This document shows, one piece after another, positions 27,197 through 40,121 of a stretch of 64,000 nucleotides of DNA. The stretch comes from Magnetospirillum sp. GTDB lineage: Bacteria; Pseudomonadota; Alphaproteobacteria; CACIAM-22H2. The position numbers were made by a program, and so were the translations under genes. The notes beneath the pieces are model-generated. The model was not told the origin of the DNA, did not search any database, and worked only from the letters and a program-made list of their open reading frames with translations. The first letter of the stretch is position 1. Each line of letters begins with the position of its first letter. The DNA is taken from the NCBI GenBank assembly GCA_027532905.1, contig JAPZUA010000002.1, positions 806,001 to 870,000 on the forward strand. Reading direction: 5' to 3'.

Positions 27197-28003
27197 ATGG
27201 ACCCGCTCGCCGTTGCCGAAGCCGATGCGCAGTTTCGCCGCTACGACCCCGACCGCTGGCGCACGACCTTGTTCGCCCCAGCGCCCTTGCGCGCGCGGCT
27301 CACGGCCCTTTACGCGTTCAACGTCGAAATCGCGCGCGTGCGCGAAACCGTGTCCGAACCGCTGCTGGGCCAGATCCGCCTGCAATGGTGGCGCGAAGCC
27401 TTGGCCGAAATCGCGGCGGGCGGGGCTTTGCGCAAGCATCCAATCGTGGCCTGCGTGGCGGCGGCGGATCTCGATCTGGCCGCCCTTGGCCGCGCCATTG
27501 ACGGCCGCGAACGCGACCTCGACGATGCGCCCTTTGCCGACATCGCCGACATGACGGCCTATGCGCGCGAGACCTCGGGCAGCATCTTCAAAGCGGCATT
27601 CGCGGCCGCCGCAAGCGACACGGTCGCCGCCGAAGATCTGGGCACGGGCTATGCGCTTGCCGGCATCGTACGCGCCTTGCCGTTTTATGCGCGCCAGCGC
27701 CGCTTGCCTCTGCCCGCCGATTTGATTGCGCAGGCCGGCCTCACGCCCGAGACGATCCACGAGGGCAAGGCGGGCGCCAAAATCGCGGCGGCGATCGAAC
27801 CCATCGTGCATCGCGCGCGCGATCTGATGGAGGCCCCAATCCCGCGTGCGGCCTTGCCCGCCGCTTTGCCGGCAGCCCTCGCGCGGATATGGCTCAAGCG
27901 CTTGGCCGCATGCCGCTTCGATCCATTTGCGCCGTCTTTGCAAGCCCCGAATCCGGGCGATATCTGGCGGCTTCTGTGGGTGCGCCTACGCGGCCGCCTC
28001 TGA
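27197..28003 (+). CDS. NDUFAF6-like protein of the squalene/phytoene synthase superfamily
   Basis: 268 residues with the all-helical squalene/phytoene synthase fold ([32 protein letters not shown]). The first Asp-rich catalytic motif is lost: where synthases have DxxxD this protein reads [15 protein letters not shown]. It therefore matches the non-catalytic NDUFAF6 type (a complex I assembly factor in mitochondria), common beside secDF and trmFO in alphaproteobacteria. Its last 18 bases overlap the 3' end of the convergent trmFO. Catalysis cannot be fully excluded from sequence alone. Confidence 0.8.
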   Translation: MDPLAVAEADAQFRRYDPDRWRTTLFAPAPLRARLTALYAFNVEIARVRETVSEPLLGQIRLQWWREALAEIAAGGALRKHPIVACVAAADLDLAALGRAIDGRERDLDDAPFADIADMTAYARETSGSIFKAAFAAAASDTVAAEDLGTGYALAGIVRALPFYARQRRLPLPADLIAQAGLTPETIHEGKAGAKIAAAIEPIVHRARDLMEAPIPRAALPAALPAALARIWLKRLAACRFDPFAPSLQAPNPGDIWRLLWVRLRGRL

Positions 28004-29350
28004 GCCTTGGGCCGCGAGCCACGCGGCCAAATCGGTGCGTGCGCGATGCGCATAGAGCTTTTTGCGATCCTGGCCTTTGATGCGCTTGGTCGTTTCAGCC
28101 AAAGGCGGAAACAGCCCAAAATTGCAATTCATAGGCTGGAACGTATCGGCATTGGCCCCGCCAGTCAGATGCGCCAGCAAGGCCCCGAATGCCGTGGTCG
28201 GCGGCGGCGGTGCTTCGGCGCGTCCGAGCTTTTCGGCCGCCGCGAAGCGGCCCGCGAGCAGCCCGATCGCCGCACTTTCCACATAACCTTCCACGCCGGT
28301 GATCTGGCCTGCGAAGCGCAAGCGCGGCTCGGCCTTCAAACGCAGCTGGCCGTCGAGCAGCTTGGGCGAATTCAAAAACGTGTTGCGGTGAATGCCGCCG
28401 AGCCTTGCAAATTCGGCGTTCTCGAGACCCGGAATGGTGCGGAACAGCCGCACCTGCTCGGCGTATTTGAGCTTGGTCTGGAAGCCGACCATGTTGTAGA
28501 GCGTGCCGAGCGCGTTGTCTTGCCGAAGTTGTACCACGGCGTAAGCACGCCCTCCGGTTGCCGGGTTCGTGAGGCCGATCGGCTTCATCGGCCCGAAGCG
28601 CAGCGTTTCGGCGCCGCGCTCGGCCATCACCTCGATCGGCAGGCAGCCTTCGAAATAGGGGGTCGATTTCTCCCACTCCTTGAAGTCGGTCTTTTCGCCC
28701 GCCACGAGCCCGACCACGAACGCCTCGTACTGGTCCTTGTCGAGCGGGCAGTTGATGTAGTCGGCCCCTTCGCCCTTGTCCCAGCGCGACTGCAGCCATG
28801 CCTTCGACATGTCGATGCTGTCCTTGTGCACGATGGGGGCGATCGCGTCGAAAAACGCGAGCGACTCTTCGCCCGTGCGCGCCCGGATCGCGTCGGCCAG
28901 GGCAGGGGCGGTGAGCGGCCCCGTGGCGACGATCACGCTGTCCCAGTCGGACGGCGGCAGCGTTTCGATTTCGCCGCGCTCGATGCGGATCAACGGCTCG
29001 GCGGCGATCGCGTCGGTCACGGCCTGCGAAAAACCTTCGCGATCGACCGCCAAGGCGGCCCCGGCGGGCACTTTGTGGCGGTCCGCACAGCGCATCACGA
29101 GCGAGCCCAATTGGCGCAGCTCGGCGTGCAGCAAGCCCACCGCATTGATCTCCCATTCGTCCGAACGGAACGAATTCGAACAGACCAGCTCGGCGAATTT
29201 GTCGGTATGGTGCGCTTCGGTCTTTTTGACCCCGCGCATCTCGTGCAGCACCACGGGCACGCCCGCTTGCGCCAGCGCCCACGCCGCTTCCGAGCCCGCC
29301 AAACCGCCCCCAATCACATGCACCGGCTTCGTTCGATCCATTGCGTCCAA
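27986..29350 (-). CDS. trmFO: Methylenetetrahydrofolate-tRNA-(uracil-5-)-methyltransferase
   Basis: 454-residue FAD protein that methylates U54 of tRNA (T-loop) using methylene-tetrahydrofolate. The FAD motif is [20 protein letters not shown], followed by [37 protein letters not shown] and [20 protein letters not shown], all typical of TrmFO. The start could equally be the fourth codon (ATG 29341, [12 protein letters not shown]). Convergent with and overlapping the NDUFAF6-like gene by 18 bases. Confidence 0.94.
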   Translation of the reverse strand: MDAMDRTKPVHVIGGGLAGSEAAWALAQAGVPVVLHEMRGVKKTEAHHTDKFAELVCSNSFRSDEWEINAVGLLHAELRQLGSLVMRCADRHKVPAGAALAVDREGFSQAVTDAIAAEPLIRIERGEIETLPPSDWDSVIVATGPLTAPALADAIRARTGEESLAFFDAIAPIVHKDSIDMSKAWLQSRWDKGEGADYINCPLDKDQYEAFVVGLVAGEKTDFKEWEKSTPYFEGCLPIEVMAERGAETLRFGPMKPIGLTNPATGGRAYAVVQLRQDNALGTLYNMVGFQTKLKYAEQVRLFRTIPGLENAEFARLGGIHRNTFLNSPKLLDGQLRLKAEPRLRFAGQITGVEGYVESAAIGLLAGRFAAAEKLGRAEAPPPPTTAFGALLAHLTGGANADTFQPMNCNFGLFPPLAETTKRIKGQDRKKLYAHRARTDLAAWLAAQGSEAAA

Positions 29351-29411
29351 CCTGCTATTGTTCCAACCTAGATTCGCCGCTTATCCCGTACCACGGAGCC
29401 ATCAAAGCGCC

Positions 29412-29801
29412 ATGTTCAAGATCCACAACCCCGCGACAATCGCACCCCCGACCGGCCGATACCAGCACGGGATTGCGGTCCCGCCCAATGCGCGCTGGCT
29501 CTATATTTCGGGCCAGGTCGGCAATCTGCCCGACGGTAGCATCGCGGTGGGCATCGCCGCCCAGGCCGATGCGGTGTGGGCAAATCTGAAGGCCATCCTC
29601 GCCGATGCCGGCATGGGCTTCGAAGACCTCGTCAAAATCACGGTGCTGCTGACCGATGCGCGCTTCACCCAGGCGAGCCGCGAGGCGCGCGACCGTGCCC
29701 TTGGTTCAGCCTCGCCGCCGACCTCGACCTTGATGGTTGTGACGGCCCTTGCCAGCCCCGATTTCCTGATCGAAATCGAGGCGATCGCGGCCAAGGTCTA
29801 G
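29412..29801 (+). CDS. RidA-family protein lacking the catalytic arginine
   Basis: 129 residues of the YjgF/YER057c/UK114 (Rid) fold: WLYISGQVGNLPDGSI, WANLKAILADAGMGFEDLVK and the C-terminal LIEIEAIAAK. In RidA enzymes that hydrolyse enamine/imine intermediates an Arg precedes the last strand (ARSxVEV); here the site reads PTSTLMV, with Thr in place of Arg. It is thus probably a Rid paralogue of other or unknown function. It is divergent from trmFO and 3 bases before the Sel1-repeat gene, so it is likely co-transcribed with it. Confidence 0.82.
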   Translation: MFKIHNPATIAPPTGRYQHGIAVPPNARWLYISGQVGNLPDGSIAVGIAAQADAVWANLKAILADAGMGFEDLVKITVLLTDARFTQASREARDRALGSASPPTSTLMVVTALASPDFLIEIEAIAAKV

Positions 29802-29804
29802 GCG

Positions 29805-30839
29805 ATGCTGCGGGTGGGGTCCAAACGCAGCCGCACGATCGGCGCCGTCTTGGTGCTGGCGGCCTATGTGCTGACGGCGGCCCAGGCCCCGGTACCCGAG
29901 ACACCGACGCCCGAGCCGCCGCCGGCTGCCGCTCCCGAGACCGAGCGCCCCGCACTGGTGGGCCCGCCGACCGCGCGCATTCCGCCGACCTTCCGCCCGG
30001 CCCAGCGCGGCCCCGACGATCTTGCGCGCGGCAAGGCCGAATTCGAGAAGGGCAATTTCGGCCCGGCCTATCTGCTGCTGCTGCCGCATGGCCAGCGCGG
30101 CGATGCCGAAGCACAGTTTCTGCTGGGCCGCATCTCCGACGAGGGCGGTGGCGGCATCGCTATCGATCCACGCGAGGCGTTGCGCTGGTATCGCCTCGCG
30201 GCCGTCAAGAACTTTCCCAAGGCGCTCTACGCGATCGCGCGCGCCTACGCCACCGGCCGCGGCATTGCGCCCGATCCGCAGCAGGCGCTGAACTATCTCA
30301 CGCGCGCGGCCGACGCCGATTTCACGCCGGCCTTACTCGACATGGCCTCGCTGTTCGACGAAGGGCGCGGCGTGGACCGCGACCGCGCGCAGGCCTTTGC
30401 GCTCTACAAGCGCGCTGCAGAGCTCGGCAATACCGAAGCGCGCTTTATGATCGCCGAGCGCCTTTATGCCGGCGACGGCACGGAGCTGGATCGCGACGAA
30501 GGCCAGCGCTGGTACATGGCGGCTGGTGCACGCGGCCATCCGGGTGCCTTGTTCCGGATGGCGCAGCTCGGGTTCGGCACCAACCGCGCCAGCGTGGAAT
30601 ATCGCGTGAATGCCTATACATGGCTCACGCTTGCCCAGCAGCGCGGCGGCCCCGAAGTGCGCGCCGAGGCCACGACCGTGCGCAATGAACTCGCCAAAAC
30701 CATGATCCAGGTCGATATCGACACCGCCATGGCCCGCGTGCGCGCCTGGCGCCCGCGCCCGGCTGCGGTCGGCGATGTGACCGATCCGGAAGATCCCTAC
30801 AACGACCCCGACAGGATGCGCGCCGGTGCCGGGCGCTAA
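29805..30839 (+). CDS. Exported Sel1-repeat protein
   Basis: 344 residues. An N-terminal signal or anchor (RTIGAVLVLAAYVLTAAQA) precedes a Pro/Glu-rich stretch (~28-62) and about five to six Sel1-like repeats (~65-290) such as AQFLLGRISDEGGGGIAIDP, ALRWYRLAAVKNFPKALYAI and ALNYLTRAADADFTPALLDM. Sel1 repeats form solenoids that bind partner proteins, often in the periplasm. The tail after residue 300 is rich in Asp/Pro. No partner is evident from the neighbours. Confidence 0.85.
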   Translation: MLRVGSKRSRTIGAVLVLAAYVLTAAQAPVPETPTPEPPPAAAPETERPALVGPPTARIPPTFRPAQRGPDDLARGKAEFEKGNFGPAYLLLLPHGQRGDAEAQFLLGRISDEGGGGIAIDPREALRWYRLAAVKNFPKALYAIARAYATGRGIAPDPQQALNYLTRAADADFTPALLDMASLFDEGRGVDRDRAQAFALYKRAAELGNTEARFMIAERLYAGDGTELDRDEGQRWYMAAGARGHPGALFRMAQLGFGTNRASVEYRVNAYTWLTLAQQRGGPEVRAEATTVRNELAKTMIQVDIDTAMARVRAWRPRPAAVGDVTDPEDPYNDPDRMRAGAGR

Positions 30840-31156
30840 TCCGCGACAATAGGTTACCAAGCGCGACGGCAACCTGTTTATCCGCTTGATATTCCATCAA
30901 TGTCGCCTCGGCGCGCATTTTCGGATACAGGCGACAAAGTGACTTGGGGTAGGGGGCGGCGTTGAATCTGCCATATTACATATTTACATTGTCAAACAGC
31001 GCTGCCTTTTTCTCAAAGACATACTTCCCTTATAGCATAATTTACTCAAAAGAGGAACCGCGCAAAAGCGCGACGGCTCGCTTGAAAGAGCAGTAACGCA
31101 GCGCCACCTCGTGCCAGAATAAGAAATCAAAATCGCGCGACGCAGCCGAGGCGGCA
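30840..31156. other. 317-base gap without a gene
   Basis: No credible ORF. A possible stem AGGTTACC (30851-30858) / GGCAACCT (30868-30875) with one mismatch follows the Sel1 gene and may end its transcript. Bases ~30960-31055 are clearly AT-rich for this genome (for example TATAGCATAAT at about 31032-31042), suggesting the promoter of the next gene. A perfect CGCGC-AAAA-GCGCG hairpin sits at 31059-31072. Confidence 0.5.
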
Positions 31157-31579
31157 ATGGGCTTTTCGCAACACGGGACCTTCGAGGTGTATGTCGAAGG
31201 ACGCATCCTGTACGAGCAGGTCGCTTATCCGATCAACATGGAAACTTTCCGCCGCATGGTTGCCGACACCTGGGCGATCATGCGCGACCTGATCGACACG
31301 GGTCCCTGGGGCATGATCGTCACGATCAGCGGCGAGCCGCTGCCGCCGGCCGACGTGGCGCAGGCCTATGCCGAACTCGGGCGCGACGCGGCGCGCAACA
31401 AGAACCGCGCGGGCCTCGCCTACGTGCTGACCGACGATCTGCCGGCGGCCGATTTCGCGCGCAATTTCTACCGGCGCATCTGCGCAAAAACGCTGGTTCC
31501 ACAATGCGTTTTCGCGACACAAGCGGAGGCCGAAGCCTGGATCGCTGAACGCCTCGCCGCGGCCAACGCGGAACTTTAG
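31157..31579 (+). CDS. Unknown 140-residue protein, possibly STAS/SpoIIAA-like
   Basis: Soluble protein with no signal peptide. It starts MGFSQHGTFEVYVEGRILYE and has a long helix-strand pattern (FRRMVADTWAIMRDLIDTGP, WGMIVTISGEPLPPADVAQA) ending in VFATQAEAEAWIAERL. A C-terminal AEAEAWI helix after a strand is common in SpoIIAA-like/STAS proteins, but the similarity is weak and I do not assign a function. An AT-rich upstream region suggests its own promoter. Confidence 0.6.
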   Translation: MGFSQHGTFEVYVEGRILYEQVAYPINMETFRRMVADTWAIMRDLIDTGPWGMIVTISGEPLPPADVAQAYAELGRDAARNKNRAGLAYVLTDDLPAADFARNFYRRICAKTLVPQCVFATQAEAEAWIAERLAAANAEL

Positions 31580-31613
31580 CGCTGCGCGCGTTTGCGCGCG
31601 CGGGCGCCGATCT

Positions 31614-32660
31614 TCAATGCGTGTGGCGGTGGTGGCTGTCGGGCAGATGCGCATGCGCGTGGCGCAAGGGCGCATGCACATGAAAATGGTTGTGCACGGC
31701 CCCGGCGGCCACGGGGCCATCATGCGGATGGGTGTGGTGTTCGTCGTGGGCGTGGCGATGCTCGTGCGCGATTTCACCGTGCGCATGCGTGTGTTCGTGC
31801 CGCTCGCTCAAATGCAACCACACGCCGACGGCCATAAGCGCACCGGCGGCAAACAGCTGCACCTGCATCGGCTCGCCGAACAGGGGGACTGCCACCAGCG
31901 CCCCCACAAAAGGGGCGAGGCCAAAATAGGCACTCGTGCGCGCCGTGCCGAGATCGCGCAAGGCACGCACGAACAGCGCTAGGCTCACGCCGTAACCCAG
32001 GAATCCGGCCAGAAGCCCGAGCCCTGCAACGCCGAAGCCGGGCACCGCACTGCCCGTGCCGAACGCGACGGCGAGGCTCACGGGGCCGGCCACGAGCCCC
32101 TTCACCATGGCGATCTGCATCGGATCGGCCAGCGCGATCTTGCGCGTGAGATTGTTGTCGATCGCCCAGGCAAGGCACGCCGCCGCGATCGCAAGCGGCC
32201 CGGCCAAATCGCGCACGGCAATGCCTTGCTGCCAGTTCAACACCACTGCACCCGCCACAATACAAAGCATGCCGACGGCGACGCGCCGGTCGAAATTCTC
32301 GCGGAACACGAACCAAGCGAGCAGGGCGGTCAACACGCCCTCGAGCGTGAGCAGCAGCGATGCCGCCGCCGCATCGACATGCACGAGCCCGATCATCAAC
32401 AACACCGGCCCCGCAACCCCGCCGCACAGAATGCTGGCCGCCAGCCAGGGCAAATCGCGCCGCACAAGCCGTGCTTCGACGTTCGCCCGCCCAGCGGCGC
32501 CAAACAGGCGCACCAACGCCAACCCAAGCCCGGCCCCGAGATAGAGCAGCCCCGCGAGCAACCACGGATCGAGGGCCCCCAGCAGCCATTTCGCCGCCGG
32601 TGCGGAAATGCCGAACAGCACCGCCGATCCCAAAGCCATGGCGACGGCGGCGGCGTTCAT
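31614..32660 (-). CDS. EamA/DMT-family transporter with histidine-rich C-terminal tail
   Basis: 348 residues. The first ~284 residues contain ten membrane helices in two EamA repeats (MNAAAVAMALGSAVLFGISA start; the second repeat around WAIDNNLTRKIALADPMQIA). The last 64 residues (31617-31808) contain 23 histidines in HxH clusters, e.g. HEHTHAHGEIAHEHRHAHDE. DMT proteins export metabolites; the His tail implies binding of Ni, Co, Zn or Cu, so a metal-efflux or metal-buffering role is plausible. The reverse strand of the tail also gives an open frame, which is a shadow. Confidence 0.85.
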   Translation of the reverse strand: MNAAAVAMALGSAVLFGISAPAAKWLLGALDPWLLAGLLYLGAGLGLALVRLFGAAGRANVEARLVRRDLPWLAASILCGGVAGPVLLMIGLVHVDAAAASLLLTLEGVLTALLAWFVFRENFDRRVAVGMLCIVAGAVVLNWQQGIAVRDLAGPLAIAAACLAWAIDNNLTRKIALADPMQIAMVKGLVAGPVSLAVAFGTGSAVPGFGVAGLGLLAGFLGYGVSLALFVRALRDLGTARTSAYFGLAPFVGALVAVPLFGEPMQVQLFAAGALMAVGVWLHLSERHEHTHAHGEIAHEHRHAHDEHHTHPHDGPVAAGAVHNHFHVHAPLRHAHAHLPDSHHRHTH

Positions 32661-32832
32661 TTCTGGCCTGCGACGACGCGCTCGATTTGCCGATATTTGA
32701 GGGCAGTGTTCACTAGTAGCGCGTGATGATTCAACGGCGATTTCGCATGCATATCACGCCCTCAGCCTTTTATTGCGGTCGCGCTATTCGTAACGCATCG
32801 CTAAGGCGAAATCAAAAACGCTATTGTGCGGC

Positions 32833-35703
<2,871 letters not shown>

Positions 35704-35766
35704 CGGTCGTCCTATGTTGTGGAAGCAGCGAATATAGGGTGCGCTCGGCGCCTTGGCGATGCCCCC

Positions 35767-35784
35767 TGTACCTGCCTGTGTACA
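35767..35784. promoter_or_regulatory. Inverted repeat in the uvrA-ssb divergent promoter region
   Basis: TGTAC (35767-35771), 8 bases, GTACA (35780-35784), a perfect 5-bp dyad between the divergent uvrA and ssb starts. The alphaproteobacterial LexA box is usually GTTC-N7-GTTC, which I do not find here, so this could be a different operator or chance. Confidence 0.3.
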
Positions 35785-35880
35785 ACTCGGAACGCGGCGC
35801 GTTTTGGGCTTTGCGTTGGCGGTGCTGGCGTATAAGTTTGCGCTTCGTTCCTAGGATTCGCACGCGGAGAATTGAAGACC

Positions 35881-36405
35881 ATGGCCGGCAGCGTCAACAA
35901 GGTGATCCTTATCGGCAATCTGGGCAAAGACCCGGAAGTGCGCTCGATGCAGAACGGCGGCAAGGTCGTCAATCTGTCGATCGCGACATCGGAAACGTGG
36001 CGCGACAAGAACTCCGGCGAGCGCCAGGAAAAGACCGAATGGCACCGCGTGGTCATCTTCAACGAGAAGCTCGGCGAAGTGGCCGAAAAATATCTGAAGA
36101 AGGGTGCGAAGGTCTATGTCGAGGGCGCGTTGCAGACGCGCAAATGGACCGACAATAGCGGCGTGGAAAAATATTCGACCGAAGTGGTGCTGCAGCGCTT
36201 CCGCGGCGAGCTCACGATGCTCGACGGCGGCAAGGGCGGGGGCGGCATGGGCGGCGGCGGCGGTATGGGCGGGGGCGACGATTTCGGCGGCGACGATTAC
36301 GGCGCACCCTCGGGCGGCGGTGGCGGCGGTGGTGGTGGACGTTCGAGCGGCGGCGGCGGCGGTCGCAAACCGGCCGGCCCGATCGACGACGACATTCCGT
36401 TCTGA
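35881..36405 (+). CDS. ssb: Single-stranded DNA-binding protein
   Basis: 174 residues. The OB fold (1-110) begins [20 protein letters not shown] and includes [20 protein letters not shown]; a Gly-rich low-complexity linker (~120-165) leads to the acidic tip DDDIPF that recruits repair and replication proteins. ATG 35881 is preferred over TTG 35872 because it gives the normal start and follows GGAG at 35866. The tautomerase GTG start lies 8 bases after the stop. Confidence 0.95.
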   Translation: MAGSVNKVILIGNLGKDPEVRSMQNGGKVVNLSIATSETWRDKNSGERQEKTEWHRVVIFNEKLGEVAEKYLKKGAKVYVEGALQTRKWTDNSGVEKYSTEVVLQRFRGELTMLDGGKGGGGMGGGGGMGGGDDFGGDDYGAPSGGGGGGGGGRSSGGGGGRKPAGPIDDDIPF

Positions 36406-36412
36406 GGCGCGC

Positions 36413-36616
36413 GTGCCCTTCGTCAATGTGAAGATCACGGCTGGCGCAAGTGCCGAGCAGAAGGCGCAAATTGTGCGCGAGATGACCGACACGCTCGTGC
36501 GCGTGCTCGGCAAAAAGCCCGAGAACACGCACATCGTGATCGACGACGTGCCGCGCGAAAACTGGGGCCATGCGGGCGTCTTGGGAAGCACGGCGCGCAA
36601 GCCCGCGACGCCCTAA
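36413..36616 (+). CDS. 4-oxalocrotonate tautomerase-family protein
   Basis: 67 residues, right length for the 4-OT family. The GTG start is followed directly by Pro, giving the N-terminal catalytic proline after Met removal (PFVNVKITAGASAEQKAQIV), and ENTHIVIDDVPRENWGHAGV carries the conserved C-terminal Trp region. Small tautomerases isomerise 2-hydroxymuconate-like compounds in aromatic breakdown, but many of them have other substrates. No catabolic neighbours are present, so the physiological role is unknown. Confidence 0.85.
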   Translation: MPFVNVKITAGASAEQKAQIVREMTDTLVRVLGKKPENTHIVIDDVPRENWGHAGVLGSTARKPATP

Positions 36617-36755
36617 AAATCCGGCGTTTTTCTCTAGCTTTTTCAAGCGCTTGCAATAACCGCGCGAGAGCCTTTTCCGCATTGTTTGGGCACGGCTGCA
36701 CTGGTAGATTTCGCACCTCTGATTCGCGACGCTTTCACATGATCGGCACCCCCAC

Positions 36756-39542
36756 TTGAGCGACATTCTGCCCACGCCCCCAGGCCCAACCGACATCTCG
36801 CCGGTTTCGATCGAAGACGAGATGAAGCGCAGCTATCTCGATTACGCGATGAGCGTGATCGTGAGCCGCGCGCTGCCCGATGCGCGCGACGGGTTGAAGC
36901 CCGTGCATCGCCGCATTCTGTTTGCGATGCACGAGGCGGGCTACGATTGGAACCGCGCTTATAGGAAATCGGCGCGCGTGGTCGGCGACGTGATGGGCAA
37001 ATACCATCCGCACGGCGACAGTGCGATCTACGAATCCATGGTCCGCATGGCGCAGGATTTTTCGATGCGCCTGCTGATGATCGACGGGCAGGGCAATTTC
37101 GGCTCGATGGACGGCGATCCGCCGGCGGCCATGCGCTACACCGAAGCGCGTCTCGCCAAAGCCGCATCCTTGATGCTGACCGACATCGACAAAGACACGG
37201 TCGATTTCGTGCCGAACTACGACGACAGCACGCAAGAACCCAGCGTGCTGCCGGCCGTGTTCCCCAATCTTCTGGTCAATGGCGGCTCTGGCATCGCCGT
37301 CGGCATGGCGACAAACATTCCGCCGCACAATCTGGGCGAAGTGATCGACGCGTGCTGTGCGTATCTCGACGATCCCGAGATCACGCTCGACCAGTTGATG
37401 CAGCACGTGCCCGGCCCCGATTTCCCGACGGGCGGCATCGTGATGGGGCGCGGCGGCTTGCGCGAAGCCTATCGCACAGGGCGCGGCTCGATCCTCGTGC
37501 GCGGGCGCGCGCATACCGAAGAAGTGCGCAAAGACCGCGAAGCGATCATCGTCACGGAAGTGCCGTACCAGCAGAACAAAGCGCGCCTGATGGAACGCAT
37601 CGCCGAGTGCGTGAACGAGAAGATCATCGAAGGCATTTCCGACCTTCGCGACGAAAGCGACCGCGACGGCGTGCGCGTGGTGATCGAATTGAAGCGCGAC
37701 GCCAATCCCGAGATCGTGCTGAACCAGCTCTACAAATACACCGGCCTGCAGGTTTCGTTCGGCTACAACATGCTGGCCTTGGACGAAGGCAAGCCCGTAC
37801 TGATGGGCTTGAAGGAGCTGATCCGCGCCTTCGTCGAATTCCGCGAAGAAGTCATCACGCGGCGCACGCGCTTCGAACTGCGCGAGGCGCGCAAGCGCGC
37901 GCACATCTTGATCGGCCTTGCGGTGTCGGTCGTCAATCTCGATCCGGTGATCGAACTCATCCGCAAATCGCCGGACCCGGTCGCCGCCCGCGAAGGGCTG
38001 ATGGCGCGCGCGTGGGACGTGCACGATATCGGCAGCTACATCGAGATGGTCGGCGAGCCCGGACGCGGCGTGGTCGACGGCACGTATCGCCTTTCCGAAG
38101 AGCAGGCCAAGGCGATCCTCGAATTGCGCCTGCAGCGCCTCACAGGTCTCGAGCGCGACAAGATCCTGGGCGAGCTCAAGGAGATCGTGGCGCAGATTGC
38201 CGACTTCATCGACATTCTCGGCTCGCGCGAGCGGCTGTTCGGCATTCTGCGCGACGAGCTCGTCGCCTACAAAACCGAATTCGCCGACAAGCGCCGCACC
38301 ACGCTCGAAGAGGGTGCGGGCGACCAGGACATCGAAGACCTGATCCAGCCCGAAGACATGGTCGTGACCGTCACGCATGCGGGCTACATCAAGCGCACGC
38401 CTTTGTCGGCCTATCGCGCCCAGCGCCGCGGCGGCAAGGGCCGCTCGGGCATGGCGACGCGCGAGGAAGATTTCGTGAGCCAGGTGTTCGTCGCGAACAC
38501 GCACGCGCCGATCCTGTTTTTCACCAATCGCGGCCTCGTGTTCCTGCTCAAATGCTACCGTCTGCCGCTCGGCACGCCGCAAAGCCGCGGCAAGCCGATG
38601 GTGCAGCTTTTGCCGCTGGGCGACGGCGAAAAAATCGCGACGGTGCTGGCTTTGCCGCCCGACACGAGCCTGTGGGACTCCTTGCATATCGTGTTCGCGA
38701 CCTCGAAGGGCAATGTGCGCCGCAACGCCCTCTCGGACTTCACCAACGTCATGTCGAAAGGCAAGATCGCGATGAAGCTCGAGGAGGACGGCGAACGGCT
38801 CGTGGCCGTGCAGCCCTGTTCGGACCGCCAGGACATCGTGCTCGCCACGCGCGGCGGCAAATGCATCCGCTTTGCGGTCGACGACGTGCGCGTGTTCGCG
38901 GGCCGCAATTCGACCGGCGTTCGCGGCGTGAAGCTCGCCGGCGACGACGAGGTGATTTCGATGGCGCTGTTGCGCCATACCGAGCTCGACACGCCCGAGC
39001 GCGAAGCCTACTTGCGCATGTCGCGCCAGCGCCGCGGCATGGAAGCCGAAGCACCCGAGGTCGATGCGGGCGTCGAGGCTGCAGCGGGCGAGAGCGCGTC
39101 CGCAGACGGTGCCGCACTTGTCCTTTCCGAAGAGCGCTACGCCGAACTGGCTGCGGCCGAAGAATTCCTGCTGGCGATCACCAGCAAGGGCTTCGGCAAA
39201 CGCAGCTCGGCCTACGAATACCGCCTCACGGGGCGCGGCGGCTCGGGCATTGCCAATATCGAGACGACCGAGAAAAACGGCGCCGTCGTCGCCTCGTTCC
39301 CGGTGCGCGACGGCGACCAGTTGATGCTGGTGTCCGATGCCGGTACGCTGATCCGCACGCCGATCGACGATATCCGCATCGCGCGCCGCCAAACGCAGGG
39401 GGTGACCGTATTCCGGATGGGCGAGGGCGAGCGCGTCGTGTCGGTCGCGAGGCTCGGCGACATCGGGCCCAGCGAAGGTTCGGCGGGCGACGGTTCGGCA
39501 GGCGACGAGGCGCCCAGCGGCGAAGACGCGGGCGGAGGCTGA
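36756..39542 (+). CDS. gyrA: DNA gyrase subunit A
   Basis: 928 residues, type IIA topoisomerase breakage-reunion subunit. The N-terminus holds [20 protein letters not shown] and [20 protein letters not shown] (quinolone-resistance region; Ser at the E. coli 83 position, Glu at the 87 position), with catalytic Tyr in [15 protein letters not shown]-terminal beta-pinwheel repeats include the GyrA box [10 protein letters not shown]. The only usable start is TTG 36756: no in-frame ATG or GTG lies between the upstream stop (36720) and it. A segment of Ala/Glu/Ser-rich insert occurs at ~765-785 between blades. Confidence 0.96.
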   Translation: MSDILPTPPGPTDISPVSIEDEMKRSYLDYAMSVIVSRALPDARDGLKPVHRRILFAMHEAGYDWNRAYRKSARVVGDVMGKYHPHGDSAIYESMVRMAQDFSMRLLMIDGQGNFGSMDGDPPAAMRYTEARLAKAASLMLTDIDKDTVDFVPNYDDSTQEPSVLPAVFPNLLVNGGSGIAVGMATNIPPHNLGEVIDACCAYLDDPEITLDQLMQHVPGPDFPTGGIVMGRGGLREAYRTGRGSILVRGRAHTEEVRKDREAIIVTEVPYQQNKARLMERIAECVNEKIIEGISDLRDESDRDGVRVVIELKRDANPEIVLNQLYKYTGLQVSFGYNMLALDEGKPVLMGLKELIRAFVEFREEVITRRTRFELREARKRAHILIGLAVSVVNLDPVIELIRKSPDPVAAREGLMARAWDVHDIGSYIEMVGEPGRGVVDGTYRLSEEQAKAILELRLQRLTGLERDKILGELKEIVAQIADFIDILGSRERLFGILRDELVAYKTEFADKRRTTLEEGAGDQDIEDLIQPEDMVVTVTHAGYIKRTPLSAYRAQRRGGKGRSGMATREEDFVSQVFVANTHAPILFFTNRGLVFLLKCYRLPLGTPQSRGKPMVQLLPLGDGEKIATVLALPPDTSLWDSLHIVFATSKGNVRRNALSDFTNVMSKGKIAMKLEEDGERLVAVQPCSDRQDIVLATRGGKCIRFAVDDVRVFAGRNSTGVRGVKLAGDDEVISMALLRHTELDTPEREAYLRMSRQRRGMEAEAPEVDAGVEAAAGESASADGAALVLSEERYAELAAAEEFLLAITSKGFGKRSSAYEYRLTGRGGSGIANIETTEKNGAVVASFPVRDGDQLMLVSDAGTLIRTPIDDIRIARRQTQGVTVFRMGEGERVVSVARLGDIGPSEGSAGDGSAGDEAPSGEDAGGG

Positions 39543-39554
39543 AACGGGGGCGAC

Positions 39555-40121
39555 ATGAGCACGCGCGTTGCGATCTACCCGGGCACGTTCGATCCAACGA
39601 CGAACGGCCATCTCGACATCATCCATCGCGGCGCTCTCGTCGTGGACCGGCTGGTGGTGGGGGTTGCCGTCAATGCCGGCAAAGGGCCGCTCTTCTCGCT
39701 CGACGAGCGCGTGGCGCTGATGCGCAGCGAAGTGGCCGCCATGGCGGACGTCGCGCACAAGATCGAGGTGCGTCCGTTCGAGACGCTTTTGATGCATTTT
39801 GCGCAAAGCGTGGGCGCGAAGATCATCGTGCGCGGCCTGCGCGCCGTGTCGGATTTCGAATACGAGTTCCAGATGGCTGGCATGAACAAGCGTCTCGATC
39901 CCTCGGTCGAGACGCTGTTTCTGATGGCGTCGGAAAACCAGCAATTCATTTCCTCGCGCTTCGTCAAAGAGGTGGGGCGACTGGGCGGCGACATCTCGCA
40001 TTTCGTGTCGCCGCGCATCCATGCCGCGATGCGCGCCAAATTCGCGACCGGGACGGCTTTTGCGGGCGGCGATCCGGCCCCGACTTTGCCGCCTGTAACC
40101 GTACCGCGCGCACCCCTCTGA
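39555..40121 (+). CDS. coaD: Phosphopantetheine adenylyltransferase
   Basis: 188-residue nucleotidyltransferase making dephospho-CoA from 4'-phosphopantetheine and ATP. The T/HxGH motif is YPGTFDPTTNGHLDIIHRGA; VRGLRAVSDFEYEFQMAGMN and the ISSRFVKEVGRLGGDISHFV region are typical. The last ~20 residues (after ATGTAFAGG) are an extra Pro/Ala tail. The TGA stop lies in the loop of a small hairpin. Co-directional with gyrA, 12 bases apart. Confidence 0.95.
   Translation: MSTRVAIYPGTFDPTTNGHLDIIHRGALVVDRLVVGVAVNAGKGPLFSLDERVALMRSEVAAMADVAHKIEVRPFETLLMHFAQSVGAKIIVRGLRAVSDFEYEFQMAGMNKRLDPSVETLFLMASENQQFISSRFVKEVGRLGGDISHFVSPRIHAAMRAKFATGTAFAGGDPAPTLPPVTVPRAPL

Noticed and set aside
31617-31982. Plus-strand 121-codon frame rich in Met/Val opposite the His tail
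   Set aside because: It arises because His codons read in reverse give Met/Val codons; the minus-strand transporter is supported by ten membrane helices.
35767-35784. LexA (SOS) box controlling uvrA and ssb
   Set aside because: No GTTC-N7-GTTC direct repeat of the alphaproteobacterial type was found; the TGTAC dyad was listed only as a weak regulatory candidate.
36220-36375. GGC-rich low-complexity stretch resembling a repeat or quadruplex region
   Set aside because: Encodes the Gly-rich linker of SSB, which is normal for the family.
36735-40022. A 1095-codon open frame on the minus strand across gyrA and coaD
   Set aside because: It is the antisense shadow of two confidently identified genes in GC-rich DNA; its translation is His/Arg/Ala-rich without domain similarity.
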